From positions 372,001 through 436,000 of the forward strand of contig CANMHG010000002.1 of NCBI GenBank assembly GCA_947497585.1: a stretch of 64,000 nucleotides of DNA, given 5' to 3'. Each line of letters begins with the position of its first letter. The first letter of the stretch is position 1. This document shows positions 46,547 to 56,203 of the stretch, piece after piece. Both the position numbers and the translations under genes were made by a program. Source of the stretch: an uncultured Bacillaceae bacterium. GTDB taxonomy: Bacteria; Bacillota; Bacilli; Bacillales; Bacillaceae_L. A model generated the notes under the pieces. That model was given only the letters and a program-made list of their open reading frames with translations. It was not told where the DNA came from and did not search any database.

Positions 46547-47106
46547 CTAAATGATAAATATTCCAGTAGCACCCTGCATAACTAGTCTTAATCCATTGGT
46601 TATTCGGACAGGTTGAGCTTGCACTTTGCTATTCGAGTCCGAATCCTTATGTTATTCGGACAGGTTGAGCGACTCACCTGCTATTCGAGTCCGAATCGAC
46701 ATGTTATTCGGACAGGTTGAGCTTGCACTTTGCTATTCGAGTCCGAATCGACATGTTATTCGGACAAGTTGAGCTTGCACTTTGCTATTCGAGTCCGAAT
46801 CCTTATGTTATTCGGACAGGTTGAACTTGCACTTTGGCTATCGAGTCCGAATCCATTGGTTATTCAGACAGGTTGAGCTTGCACTTTGCCTAACGAGTCC
46901 GTATCCATTAGTTATTCGGAAAGGTTGAACTTGCACTTTGCATAACGAGTCCAAATCCAGCAGTTATTCAGACAGGTTGAACTAGTACTTTGCTTAACGA
47001 GTCCGTATCCATTGGTTATTCGAACAGGTTGAACTTGCACTTTGCCTAACGAGTCCGTATCCATTGGTTTTTATCTTGCACTTCATATAACGAGTCCGAA
47101 TCCATA
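46547..47106. repeat. 52-bp tandem repeat array between metK and pckA
   Basis: Units starting with GTTATTCGGACAGGTTGAGC begin at 46599, 46651, 46703, 46755, 46807, 46859, 46911, 46963 and 47015, exactly 52 bases apart. A tenth, internally altered unit starts at 47067, and a decayed one precedes at 46547. Each unit carries ATTCGGAC and GTCCGAAT as inverted arms about 28 bases apart, and the arms of neighbouring units are again inverted across 9 bases, so the array can fold in two registers. Units 1-5 are nearly identical; units 6-10 are more diverged (ACGAGTCCGTATCC). There is no open frame and no unique spacer. Confidence 0.93.
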
Positions 47107-47279
47107 ATATTGTATCAATTGCAAAAAAAAAACGATTAATTTCTTATTTTATAGTGCCGCATTTTGTATTTTATTTTATCATATAGAGGTTAGAAACACG
47201 TCCTTGCACTATTTTTTAGCTAATTTCAAAAAAAATGGTACATTTATGAAAGTTAAGACGTAAAATATCAGAAATAGTA

Positions 47280-47307
47280 TAGACTAATTAGATTAATGTG
47301 TTATACT
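47280..47307 (+). promoter_or_regulatory. Probable SigA promoter of pckA
   Basis: TAGACT (47280-47285) and TATACT (47302-47307) are 16 bases apart, about 55 bases before the pckA start. In B. subtilis pckA is repressed by CcpN on glucose; I did not identify a CcpN site here. Sequence 47107-47279 shows nothing else. Confidence 0.45.
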
Positions 47308-47364
47308 AATTATGGGATTAACGTTGAAAACATATAACAATTTATATAAAGGAAGGTTTTGCAC

Positions 47365-48954
47365 ATGAATTCAGTTGGTGTTTCAAGTGAATTATTAACG
47401 GAATTACTTAATGGGAACAATGTTCTCCACAACCTATCTGTGTCAGGCTTAGTAGAAAAAGTTCTTAATCGAAATGAAGGGATCTTAACTTCAACTGGTG
47501 CGGTTCGTGCAACGACAGGGAAGTATACAGGAAGATCACCTAAAGATAAATATATTGTAGAAGAAGCTTCTAATAAAGATAAAATTGACTGGGGTTCCGT
47601 AAATACTCCTATATCAGAAGAGTCATTTGATAAATTATATAAAAAAGTAATCAACCACTTAAAACAGCAAGATGAAGTTTTTGTATTCGATGGATTTGCT
47701 GGAGCGGATAAAAAGTACCAAATGCCAATTAAAGTAGTTAATGAATATGCTTGGCATAATCTATTTGCACACCAGTTATTCATTCGTCCTACAGCTGAGG
47801 AGCTTGCGACACATGAAACAGAGTTTACTGTAATCTCAGCACCTACTTTTCTAGCAGACCCTAAGGAAGATGGAACAGCTTCTGAAACGTTCATTATCAT
47901 TTCTTTTGAACGTAGAACGGTATTAATTGGTGGTACTGAATACGCTGGAGAAATGAAAAAATCTATCTTCTCTGTCATGAACTACATGTTACCTGAAGCA
48001 GGAATCTTACCAATGCACTGTTCAGCAAACGTAGGCCAAGAAGGTGATGTTGCTTTATTCTTCGGTCTATCTGGAACAGGAAAAACAACTCTTTCTGCAG
48101 ATCCTAATCGTCGCTTAATCGGAGATGATGAGCACGGTTGGTCTAATTCAGGTGTTTTCAATATTGAAGGTGGATGTTATGCGAAATGTATTAACCTTTC
48201 ATATGAGAAAGAGCCTCAGATTTTTGATGCAATTCGTTTCGGTTCTGTATTAGAGAATGTAGTAATCGACCCTAACACTAGACTAGCTGATTATGATGAC
48301 TCTTCATTAACAGAGAATACTCGTGCAGCTTACCCAATTCAAGCAATTGACAACATTGTTGATCCAAGTATTGCAGGTCATCCTAACACGATTGTATTCT
48401 TAACAGCAGATGCTTTTGGAGTTTTACCTCCAATCAGTAAGTTAACAAAAGAACAAGCAATGTACCATTTCCTTAGTGGATACACTAGTAAGCTAGCTGG
48501 TACAGAAAGAGGAATTACTTCTCCACAAGCAACGTTCTCAACATGCTTTGGTTCACCATTCTTACCTCTACCAGCAACTGTTTATGCAGAAATGTTAGGT
48601 AAGAAAATTGATGAGCATGATGTTCAAGTATTCTTGGTAAACACTGGCTGGACTGGTGGAGAATATGGTGTTGGAAACAGAATGAAATTAGCTTATACAC
48701 GTGCAATGGTTCAAGCAGCACTTGAAGGTGAACTAACAAATGCAGAAACGGTAAAAGGTGAAATCTTTGGTTTAGAGATCCCTGTTCATGTACCAGGTGT
48801 TCCTGATGAAGTACTTCAACCTGCAAAAACGTGGGCTGATCAAGATGCATACAATGTAAAAGCTAAAGAGCTAGCAGCAAAATTCCGTCAAAACTTTAAA
48901 AAGTTTTCTAATGTTCCAAAAGAAATCGAAGAGCTTGGTGGACCATTAGTATAA
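47365..48954 (+). CDS. pckA: Phosphoenolpyruvate carboxykinase (ATP)
   Basis: This enzyme of about 529 aa converts oxaloacetate and ATP to phosphoenolpyruvate, the entry step of gluconeogenesis. Visible motifs are [13 protein letters not shown] near the N-terminus, the phosphate loop [13 protein letters not shown], the metal site [11 protein letters not shown], and the substrate segment [17 protein letters not shown]. The ATG at 47365 lies 8 bases after GGAAGG; a TTG two codons earlier is less likely. It is next to metK, as in B. subtilis, but separated by the 52-bp repeat array. Confidence 0.97.
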   Translation: MNSVGVSSELLTELLNGNNVLHNLSVSGLVEKVLNRNEGILTSTGAVRATTGKYTGRSPKDKYIVEEASNKDKIDWGSVNTPISEESFDKLYKKVINHLKQQDEVFVFDGFAGADKKYQMPIKVVNEYAWHNLFAHQLFIRPTAEELATHETEFTVISAPTFLADPKEDGTASETFIIISFERRTVLIGGTEYAGEMKKSIFSVMNYMLPEAGILPMHCSANVGQEGDVALFFGLSGTGKTTLSADPNRRLIGDDEHGWSNSGVFNIEGGCYAKCINLSYEKEPQIFDAIRFGSVLENVVIDPNTRLADYDDSSLTENTRAAYPIQAIDNIVDPSIAGHPNTIVFLTADAFGVLPPISKLTKEQAMYHFLSGYTSKLAGTERGITSPQATFSTCFGSPFLPLPATVYAEMLGKKIDEHDVQVFLVNTGWTGGEYGVGNRMKLAYTRAMVQAALEGELTNAETVKGEIFGLEIPVHVPGVPDEVLQPAKTWADQDAYNVKAKELAAKFRQNFKKFSNVPKEIEELGGPLV

Positions 48955-48963
48955 TATTAATGA

Positions 48964-48999
48964 TTAAAAGGCAGTGTGCTTCTTGCACCTGCTTTTTTT
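48964..48999 (+). terminator. Terminator after pckA
   Basis: AAAGGCAGTGTGC and TGCACCTGCTTTTTTT pair imperfectly around TTCT and are followed by a T run, 10-45 bases after the pckA stop. Confidence 0.65.
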
Positions 49000-49108
49000 A
49001 TTTGCAGCCTAATGAAAAATTGCCTACTCTTTTGCTTCACGCTTCTCTCTAAAACATTATTAGTAATTATGTTAGTATATAAGGTATTAAAGAAAGGGGC
49101 GAATTCAC

Positions 49109-50200
49109 TTGAATTGGAACTACTATCTCCCACCCTATGAAACTTTAATGAACATAGGAATATCCATAGGAATCATATTACTATTTTTATTGTTTAGGAA
49201 GCTTTTTACCAAGTATATATTCCGTATAATCTTAAAGCTAAGCAAAAAAACACCAACAGATTTTTTCAGCCACGTATGTTTATCATTTGAACAGCCACTT
49301 CGTTGGGTATTTATTATTATAGGAATCTATCTTGCAGTTGATTATTTCCCATATCTCGATCAATCTAATCCTCTCTTTTTAAAGCTGATTAGAGCATCTT
49401 TTATTATAATAATTACTTGGGGCTTATATAATATTTCTGGTGCGTCTTCAGCCCTTTTTACCAAGGCAAATGATCGTTTAAGTATCGAAATTGATCAAAT
49501 CTTAATCCCATTTCTCTCAAAAGCTATTAGATTTGTTATCATCGCAATAAGCATTAGTATTGTTGCCCAAGTGTTTGAGTATGATGTTAATGGATTTGTT
49601 GCAGGCTTAGGCCTAGGTGGTCTTGCTTTTGCACTTGCTGCCAAGGATGCCATTGGAAATTTATTCGGGGGAGTCATTATTATTACTGAAAAGCCCTTTT
49701 CAATTGGAGATTGGATTATGACACCTACCGTAGAAGGAACCGTTGAAGATATATCATTTCGTAGTACGAAGGTAAGGACCTTTGCTCAAGCTCTTGTAAC
49801 TGTTCCAAATGCTACATTAGCAAATGAAGCAATTACAAATTGGAGTAAAATGGGTAAAAGGAGAATTACATTTAATTTAGGCGTTACTTATGATACACCC
49901 AAAGCTAAATTAGAACGTACAATTGAGAGGATTACGAAATTACTTAAGAATCATAATGAAATACATTCAGAAACGATATTTGTCACTTTCGATAATTATA
50001 ATGATAGTAGCTTAGATATTTTTCTGTATTTCTTTACAAAAACAACTGTTTGGGGAGAATTCTTAAAAGTTAAAGAGGACATTAACTTTAAGATTATGGA
50101 AATCCTTGAAGATGAAGGTGTTTCTGTGGCATTTCCAAGCAGAACTTTATATGTGGAAACACAGCAAGAAACACAAACAAAGTTTGGAGGAGAATCTTAA
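49109..50200 (+). CDS. Small-conductance mechanosensitive channel (MscS family)
   Basis: This 363-aa protein has about four N-terminal membrane segments, then the pore helix VAGLGLGGLAFALAAKDAIG with the alternating Gly/Ala pattern of MscS. The beta domain follows (FSIGDWIMTPTVEGTVEDIS) and then the cytoplasmic alpha/beta cage. It should open on membrane tension in osmotic downshock. B. subtilis YkuT and YhdY are comparable. The start is TTG 49109 behind GAAAGGGGC. It is monocistronic. Confidence 0.93.
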   Translation: MNWNYYLPPYETLMNIGISIGIILLFLLFRKLFTKYIFRIILKLSKKTPTDFFSHVCLSFEQPLRWVFIIIGIYLAVDYFPYLDQSNPLFLKLIRASFIIIITWGLYNISGASSALFTKANDRLSIEIDQILIPFLSKAIRFVIIAISISIVAQVFEYDVNGFVAGLGLGGLAFALAAKDAIGNLFGGVIIITEKPFSIGDWIMTPTVEGTVEDISFRSTKVRTFAQALVTVPNATLANEAITNWSKMGKRRITFNLGVTYDTPKAKLERTIERITKLLKNHNEIHSETIFVTFDNYNDSSLDIFLYFFTKTTVWGEFLKVKEDINFKIMEILEDEGVSVAFPSRTLYVETQQETQTKFGGES

Positions 50201-50272
50201 TTCCTATGACTCTCTTTCTCTTTCATCTACATTGAAAAAAAAGTTTACCTAACTATACTCGATGGAGGAATT

Positions 50273-51259
50273 ATGAACATACTTAAAAAAATTGGAAGAA
50301 GCAAATCCTTCCGAATTACCTTGTTGTTGTTTATTTTTATATACATAAACAATAGTTCAATTTTTGTAAATCCTAAATCTAGTGAGCCACTTTTACTGGC
50401 ACATCGAGGGTTAGCACAAACCTTTTCATTTGAGGGAATTGATAACAACACATGTACAGCTGAGCGGATTTTTTCACCCGAACATTCCTATCTTGAAAAT
50501 ACAATTTCATCCATGGAGGCAGCCTTTGATGCAGGGGCTGATATTGTTGAACTAGATATTCATCCCACAATTGATGGTCAATTTGCTGTTTTCCACGACT
50601 GGACACTCGATTGTCGAACAAACGGAACGGGTGTAACTAGGGAACATACGATGGCAGAACTAAAGTCTTTTGATATCGGATATGGGTATACTGCTGATAA
50701 TGGAAATACCTATCCATTTCGAGGTAAGGGGCAGGGATTAATGCCGTCTTTAGATGAAGTTCTAAGCTACTTTCCTGATCAATCTTTATTAATTCATATA
50801 AAGAGTAATGACTCGAATGAAGGACTACAGCTTGCCCATTACCTTGCAGACCTCTCACAAGAACAGTTATCATTGTTATCAGTTTATGGTGGGGATAATC
50901 CAATTGCGATATTAAAACAACAACTGCCTGCACTTCGTGTCATGTCAAAAGCAACAATGAAGGATTGCTTAATACCGTATTTTGTAACAGGCTGGACTGG
51001 AATCATGCCATCTAATTGCAAAAATACACAGTTACATTTACCTGAAAATATTGCACCCTGGGTTTGGGGCTGGCCGCATAAATTCGTATCACGTATGGAA
51101 AATGCAGGTACAAGGGTAATATTAGTAGCTGGAGATGGAGGTTTCTCAGAAGGCTTTGACCAAGTGAAGGATGTTGAACGCCTACCTGACCAATATTTTG
51201 GAGGAATATGGACAAATCGCATTGATAATGTTGCTCCTCTTTTAAAAAATATGGAATAA
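50273..51259 (+). CDS. Glycerophosphodiester phosphodiesterase family protein
   Basis: This 328-aa protein with an N-terminal membrane anchor or signal (residues 13-27) has a TIM-barrel GDPD domain. The catalytic residues are in AHRG, ENT (LENTISSMEAAF), DIVELDIH and FHDWTLD. An insert of about 25 residues containing two Cys follows the first motif. It likely hydrolyses glycerophosphodiesters, or teichoic-acid-like glycerol phosphate polymers, outside the membrane. The large insert and divergent second half make the substrate uncertain. ATG 50273 follows GGAGGAATT. Confidence 0.88.
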   Translation: MNILKKIGRSKSFRITLLLFIFIYINNSSIFVNPKSSEPLLLAHRGLAQTFSFEGIDNNTCTAERIFSPEHSYLENTISSMEAAFDAGADIVELDIHPTIDGQFAVFHDWTLDCRTNGTGVTREHTMAELKSFDIGYGYTADNGNTYPFRGKGQGLMPSLDEVLSYFPDQSLLIHIKSNDSNEGLQLAHYLADLSQEQLSLLSVYGGDNPIAILKQQLPALRVMSKATMKDCLIPYFVTGWTGIMPSNCKNTQLHLPENIAPWVWGWPHKFVSRMENAGTRVILVAGDGGFSEGFDQVKDVERLPDQYFGGIWTNRIDNVAPLLKNME

Positions 51260-51261
51260 AT

Positions 51262-51297
51262 AAAAGCGATCCTCCTAATGAAGAAGGATCGCTTTAC
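51262..51297. terminator. Bidirectional terminator between GDPD gene and tyrS
   Basis: AAAAGCGATCCT and AGGATCGCTTT pair around a 10-base loop between convergent genes. Confidence 0.88.
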
Positions 51298-52542
51298 TTA
51301 TTTTGTTAGCTTAACAAATTTTCGTTTCCCTACTTGTAAGATTAACCCGTCCTCGATTTTCACTTGTAAATTTACATCACTTATTTTTTCTTCATTCAAA
51401 CGAACGCCACCATTTTGAATCATTCTACGCGCTTCACTTTTTGAAACTTGTAACTTTAACTCGACAAGTAAATCGAGAATACCTACTTCAGGCTCACCTT
51501 TCCATTCAACAACTGGAATGTCTTCTGGTAAAGAGCCTTTCTGGAACACTGTTTTAAAATGACCCTCTGCCTTGTCTGCGGCTTCTTCACTATGATACAT
51601 TCTTACAATAGTTTTACCTAATAGCATTTTAGCATCTCTTGGATGGAGTGTTCCCTCAGAAAGTCCCTCAGAGATTTTGTTCTTCTCTTCAACTGATAAA
51701 TCTGTTATTAAGTTGAAGTACTTCGTGATCAATTCATCTGGAATGGACATCGTTTTCCCATACATTTGGTTTGGCTCTTCATCAACACCAATGTAGTTGT
51801 TTTTTGATTTAGACATTTTGTCTACACCATCGAGTCCTTCTAGCAATGGTAACATGATAACAATTTGCTTTTCTTTACCATAGTGTTCCTGAAGATGTCT
51901 TCCCATCAGGACATTAAAATGTTGATCTGTTCCACCGAGCTCTACATCACTTTCTAGCATAACTGAATCATACCCTTGCATTAATGGATAGAAAAATTCA
52001 TGCAAAGAAATTGGTTTCCCTGTTGATAACCTTTCTGAAAAGTCATTACGCTCAAGTAATCTGGCTACCGTAATACTTGCAGATAGGTTAATAACATCCT
52101 CTAGGTTCAGCTCTGATAACCATTTGGAGTTGTAGTATAGCTCAACCTTTTCCATATCAAGAACCTTGCTGAACTGTTCAAAATAGGTCTTTGCATTATG
52201 CTGAACTTCCTCGTTTGTCAGCTGCTTTCTAGCAACAGATTTTCCTGTCGGATCACCTATTTTACCTGTAAAATCACCTATAATTAATTGAATGACATGG
52301 CCATTTTCTTGAAATTGCTTAAGCTTATTTAACACAACTGTATGCCCTAAGTGAACATCTGGTGCGGAAGGATCTAGTCCAAGCTTAATCTTTAAAGGCT
52401 TCCCTTTTAGAATTGATTTTGCGATTTTCATCTTCAATTCATCTAATGGTATTATCTCTGATACTCCATTAATATAGGTCGCAAGCTGCCTCTCTACTTC
52501 TGTACGTTGTTCACTTGTTAACTGATCAAAAAAATCACTCAT
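51298..52542 (-). CDS. tyrS: Tyrosyl-tRNA synthetase
   Basis: This 414-aa class I synthetase has the HIGH box as HLGHT in [13 protein letters not shown], substrate-site residues in [13 protein letters not shown], the KMSKS loop intact ([12 protein letters not shown]), and a C-terminal S4 RNA-binding domain ([18 protein letters not shown]). The sequence is of the TyrZ-like type with DPSAPD before HIGH. It is controlled by the tyrosine T-box directly upstream. ATG 52542 has GGAGGA upstream. Confidence 0.97.
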   Translation of the reverse strand: MSDFFDQLTSEQRTEVERQLATYINGVSEIIPLDELKMKIAKSILKGKPLKIKLGLDPSAPDVHLGHTVVLNKLKQFQENGHVIQLIIGDFTGKIGDPTGKSVARKQLTNEEVQHNAKTYFEQFSKVLDMEKVELYYNSKWLSELNLEDVINLSASITVARLLERNDFSERLSTGKPISLHEFFYPLMQGYDSVMLESDVELGGTDQHFNVLMGRHLQEHYGKEKQIVIMLPLLEGLDGVDKMSKSKNNYIGVDEEPNQMYGKTMSIPDELITKYFNLITDLSVEEKNKISEGLSEGTLHPRDAKMLLGKTIVRMYHSEEAADKAEGHFKTVFQKGSLPEDIPVVEWKGEPEVGILDLLVELKLQVSKSEARRMIQNGGVRLNEEKISDVNLQVKIEDGLILQVGKRKFVKLTK

Positions 52543-52569
52543 TATAAATCCTCCTTTTCCTCTAGAAAA

Positions 52570-52825
52570 TAAAAAAAACGCCCCTAAAAAAAGGGACGTG
52601 GATTACGCGGTACCACCCTTGTTGAAGAATTTAATTCTTCCACTTGAGATTGAATAACGGTTCAGCCGTTCTTTGCTAGTTCTTACAGTCCAAGATAGAT
52701 TCTAGGAGGTTTTAAGGTTCGCAAAGAAAGTTCAGGGAGGTAATTCGCTCTTATCTTTGTGCTGATTTGCACCAACCATCAGCTCTCTAAAACAGGGAGA
52801 TAAGTCACTACTGTGTTCCCATCAT
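52570..52825 (-). promoter_or_regulatory. T-box riboswitch of tyrS
   Basis: On the minus strand the T-box AAGGGTGGTACCGCG (52620-52606) precedes a terminator (ACGTCCCTTTTTTTAGGGGC plus T run, 52598-52571). The specifier loop GAATTACC, at 52745-52738, contains TAC, a tyrosine codon. Stem I begins near 52800. Uncharged tRNA-Tyr should induce tyrS. Sequence 52826-52885 shows nothing further. Confidence 0.95.
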
Positions 52826-52885
52826 AACTTTTATAAAATATATAGTTTCATTGATTTTTGTTATTTTAACCGAAAAATTAAGTAA

Positions 52886-53449
52886 TTACAACTTTTTTTT
52901 GTTTAATATATTTGCCTTATATAGTAGTAATCCACTAACAAAATAGATAAGTGAACTACTGTAAAAAATAATGTGAAGGGTAAAGAAGTCTGCTAAGACA
53001 CCTCCTATAAAGATAGCTACTGCAGAAAAAATTGAGGTCCAAAAATGATAATTGCCAACATTTATTCCTCTTTCTGCCCCATCTGTAAGGCTTGAAATTA
53101 GTGTCTTTTCTCCATGCTTTTGCAATGCTCCAAATACGCCTAGTAGTAATTGTAAGATGTAAACTTGTTCTATACTACTAATATGAGGATAGTAGAGAAG
53201 TACAAGTGCCATTCCCCACGAGTTAACGAGTAAAAAATAATGATTATCAAACCTAAGGGATATCCTACCAGCTACTGGGTGGACAAGAGCTGCACTCAAT
53301 GCAAACAAACCATAAGATAGACCGAACTGACTATAACTTGAACCAATATTATTTATGAAAAGAATATAGAATGGAAAGATAAGACTACTAGCGAAAAATA
53401 CTGAGCTTTGTGTAATAATTAACCATTTTAATTTAGTAGTATTTTCCAT
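52886..53449 (-). CDS. Half-size MFS-type membrane protein
   Basis: This 187-aa protein has about six membrane segments matching the N-terminal half of an MFS carrier. It includes FGLSYGLFALSAALVHPVAGRIS with the motif A position and a loop GALQKHGEKTLISSLTDGAERG typical of the helix 4-5 region. The frame then stops after LLLYKANILNKKKL with no second half downstream, because the tyrS T-box begins within 60 bases. It is either a truncated gene or a stand-alone six-helix carrier that dimerises. It starts two bases after the stop of the FAD oxidase gene, so the two are surely co-transcribed. Confidence 0.75.
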   Translation of the reverse strand: MENTTKLKWLIITQSSVFFASSLIFPFYILFINNIGSSYSQFGLSYGLFALSAALVHPVAGRISLRFDNHYFLLVNSWGMALVLLYYPHISSIEQVYILQLLLGVFGALQKHGEKTLISSLTDGAERGINVGNYHFWTSIFSAVAIFIGGVLADFFTLHIIFYSSSLIYFVSGLLLYKANILNKKKL

Positions 53450-53451
53450 AT

Positions 53452-54882
53452 CTATTTGTACCTTTCATAAAAGAAGTTCATAAATCTTTCTTCAGGATCA
53501 TAAAATAGCTTTTTTTGAAAAAACTCTTCTGATCTTGGATAAGCTTTTCTCATCTGATTTTTAGTTGGATATGGCATATACGGTAAGTAATAGCTCCCAT
53601 TATGAGCTAGGGTAACATCAATCATTTTCTGCACAATTTCTCTCGTTTCTTGTTGGTCACTTTCACTAAAACCTTGGTTAATTAACAGTACAAGTGCAAA
53701 CATATCGTCTTTTGCATAAGAAAGGACTGCGTGCTCATTTTTCGATACATACCTAATTGTTATGTTAACAAGGTTTAATTCCTCTGTAGTCAATACCGTC
53801 CTCAAATCATCAATATATTGAGGAAATCTGTCAATCGGAACAAAGTACTCTTGAAGGACGTCGGTATTTTTGCTATTTTCATATTCTAAGAACTTAGATT
53901 CTGATCGCATAACATTATTACGGGAAATAAATGACCCATTTTTATTATTGAAATAGGACTGTTGTGCCTTCCAAAACAAATCCTTCCCCCAATTATATTG
54001 ACGGGATAATCCTAAAGAAAACTTAGTTAGCCACGTAAAGCTGTCTTTCTTAAGCTCGGTATGGTCTTTCAACTCTTCCTTTGAAAGAACATAATTTGTT
54101 ACATACATATCTATTAAAAAATTCCCCGGTGCAGTTGATATCCGTGCAAGGTGCATACGAATGCTCGAATCTCCTTTAACTTCTTTTCTAAAAAAGGCAG
54201 CATACTCTTTATAATTCATTGAAACAGTATTCATTTCATACAATTCATCATCAGTAAGTTCTAATTCAACATCAAGAATAACACCGAAAAGTCCATATCC
54301 CCCGATCACAAGTGAAAAGAGCTCACTATTTTCTTCCCGACTTACATTGATAATTTCTCCTTCAGAAGTTAATAAACGAAATGACTTGACTGTATCTATA
54401 AGAGAGCCGTATCGTATATCTCTACCATGCGCATTTGCACTGATAGAACCTCCAACTGTAAATATATTTTGAGACTGCATGACTTTTACAGCTAAACCGT
54501 GAGGATTGATATAGTTTTGAATATCATTCCACGTAGCTCCACTTTGTACAGTTATTGTTTTTTCTATAGGATTAAAATCCAGAATTTGATTATAGTTTGT
54601 CATATCAAGAACGATTGCGTCTTTATAGTAGGTATGACCACCCATGCTATGTCTCGTTCCAGCAATTGAAATTTTCAAATCTTTCTCTTTGGCCTCTTTA
54701 ACGATTGAAACAAGCTCCTCTGTCTTTTTTTCTTGTACAATCTTCTTAACCTTAACTGGCATTAACCCACTAACGTCTGTAACAACTAAATTGTTATCGA
54801 CTGGTTTGTTATTTATAGTTGATAAAAAGAAGAAAGATAGATAAATAATAATGCAAATAAGTAGAACTAAATACTTTTTCAT
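53452..54882 (-). CDS. Membrane-anchored FAD-linked oxidase
   Basis: This 476-aa protein has an N-terminal hydrophobic segment ([19 protein letters not shown]) and an FAD-binding PCMH domain at ~55-230. Visible motifs are [12 protein letters not shown], with the HS pair, [15 protein letters not shown], and [12 protein letters not shown]. The C-terminal half is a D-arabinono-lactone-oxidase-like catalytic domain. The family oxidises sugar lactones, polyols or other alcohols; the substrate is not evident. The active part should lie outside the membrane. It forms an operon with the half-size MFS gene. ATG 54882 lacks a strong ribosome site but gives the signal anchor. Confidence 0.85.
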   Translation of the reverse strand: MKKYLVLLICIIIYLSFFFLSTINNKPVDNNLVVTDVSGLMPVKVKKIVQEKKTEELVSIVKEAKEKDLKISIAGTRHSMGGHTYYKDAIVLDMTNYNQILDFNPIEKTITVQSGATWNDIQNYINPHGLAVKVMQSQNIFTVGGSISANAHGRDIRYGSLIDTVKSFRLLTSEGEIINVSREENSELFSLVIGGYGLFGVILDVELELTDDELYEMNTVSMNYKEYAAFFRKEVKGDSSIRMHLARISTAPGNFLIDMYVTNYVLSKEELKDHTELKKDSFTWLTKFSLGLSRQYNWGKDLFWKAQQSYFNNKNGSFISRNNVMRSESKFLEYENSKNTDVLQEYFVPIDRFPQYIDDLRTVLTTEELNLVNITIRYVSKNEHAVLSYAKDDMFALVLLINQGFSESDQQETREIVQKMIDVTLAHNGSYYLPYMPYPTKNQMRKAYPRSEEFFQKKLFYDPEERFMNFFYERYK

Positions 54883-54946
54883 CTAGTCTTCTCCAATCAT
54901 TATTTGTTATGGTTCTTAGTAATATCTTACATTACACTAAAAAGAA

Positions 54947-54974
54947 AAACGATACTTAGTTACAGTATCGTTTT
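54947..54974 (-). terminator. Terminator after the P-loop gene
   Basis: AAAACGATAC and GTATCGTTTT form a perfect stem with a 9-base loop, 12 bases past the stop codon on the minus strand. Confidence 0.85.
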
Positions 54975-54986
54975 GTAGGTTTTCAT

Positions 54987-55829
54987 TTAGATAGTTTCAG
55001 AGGTTAGGAGTGCTTTTAGTTTATTTTTATATTCTTCTTGTTTATATTCATTTAAAACAATATGTTTTTTCATGTCTAATTGAGAAATCACATTCATCTC
55101 AACTTCTTTTCTTGCTTTTAAGACGGATAATGTTCCTTCTAACCCTTCAAGTTCGTTTATATGTCCATATCCCTGTTTCGTGTAGTAATTTACGAATCCT
55201 TCAAACCACTCTTTTGGTCTTTCTTGAACAGCCTTTTTAAAAGAATAATCAAGGTCTGCTTGATCTACATAAAGTAAGATTGGTTCTAAGGATTTAATGC
55301 TTTGAGCTAATCCTTTGATATAGTTGATGATCGTTTCCTTATCTGCTCCGTACTTAATCATACCAACGGTTATCGGATTTTGGATAAAACAACACTCGAA
55401 TATATATACTTTATTTTCACTAGTAGCACGTTTGGCAAAGTCTTTCCAGTTTTCAGTAATTAATTCAATGTTCTGCTCCAAGGGTAATTCATAAATATCT
55501 CTTTTCGTGATTTCGCCATAAAGCTCTGTAGGAAAACTTGGATTTATTTCATTTATTATCTTCTGATACGGTAGAAAATACCCATTTTCCTTTTCGGTTA
55601 CTCGACTTAAGAATACTTCTCTAAAGTCCTCATACTTCGTTAATAACTCATCAAACTCTGCCCGGGTAAAAAAAGCCACTCCATCGTAATCTGCAGGATG
55701 GTCTAAGTTTCCTTCTAAAAATAGCTCACACTTCACATTCATTTCTGTAAGGATGTCCTGGACCAACTTTGCTGTAGTGGATTTCCCAAAACCAGGTAAA
55801 CCTTCAATTAAGATTAATTTTGTTTTCAT
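54987..55829 (-). CDS. P-loop NTPase / kinase-like protein
   Basis: This 280-aa protein starts with a clear Walker A (LIEGLPGFGKSTTAKLV, residues 7-23), followed by LFLEGNLDHPADYDGV. VYIFECCFIQNPITV is a likely substrate-site strand, and LLYVDQADLDYSFKKA stands at the Walker B position. It resembles uridine- or thymidylate-kinase-like P-loop proteins found singly in Bacillus genomes, but I cannot name the substrate. It is monocistronic, with its own terminator. Confidence 0.78.
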   Translation of the reverse strand: MKTKLILIEGLPGFGKSTTAKLVQDILTEMNVKCELFLEGNLDHPADYDGVAFFTRAEFDELLTKYEDFREVFLSRVTEKENGYFLPYQKIINEINPSFPTELYGEITKRDIYELPLEQNIELITENWKDFAKRATSENKVYIFECCFIQNPITVGMIKYGADKETIINYIKGLAQSIKSLEPILLYVDQADLDYSFKKAVQERPKEWFEGFVNYYTKQGYGHINELEGLEGTLSVLKARKEVEMNVISQLDMKKHIVLNEYKQEEYKNKLKALLTSETI

Positions 55830-55904
55830 AAACCTACTCCCTTTGTAAAAAAATAGAGTAACTAGAAATGAATTAGCTACTCAATTTCACTCTCTCTTGT
55901 TATT

Positions 55905-56147
55905 TTAATTTGTCGAATTAAGGGCAATCAGTTCATATGTAATAGTCGTTGTGTTATTTGCTAATTCAACCTTTTTGATTAGTGCCTCACCGCTAGAGTC
56001 ACTTTCAATTGTTCTTCTAACCTCTATTGGAATTTCAATTGGGTATAAACGATATCCCTCTTTCACCAAAGTAAATATATTTTCTGATACTCTTGTTTCT
56101 CTTCCTTTTGTTACAATCATTGTATTAAATTCAAAAGGCATGCCCAT
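55905..56147 (-). CDS. ytmB: DUF2584 protein YtmB
   Basis: This 80-aa protein begins MGMPFEFNTMIVTKGRE and is mainly beta with alternating charged strands, as in the DUF2584 family. The B. subtilis homologue YtmB is next to ytmA, as here. The function is unknown; it has no cysteine, membrane segment or signal peptide. AAAGGGGAGAC precedes the ATG. Confidence 0.85.
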   Translation of the reverse strand: MGMPFEFNTMIVTKGRETRVSENIFTLVKEGYRLYPIEIPIEVRRTIESDSSGEALIKKVELANNTTTITYELIALNSTN

Positions 56148-56203
56148 AAGCTTGTCTCCCCTTTATTTTGTAAGTTGTTACCTCTTCATAGTATCACAAT
56201 CAA

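Noticed and set aside
46599..47106. Possible CRISPR array
   Set aside because: The whole 52-base unit is repeated, without unique spacers, and no cas gene is near. It is a tandem minisatellite.
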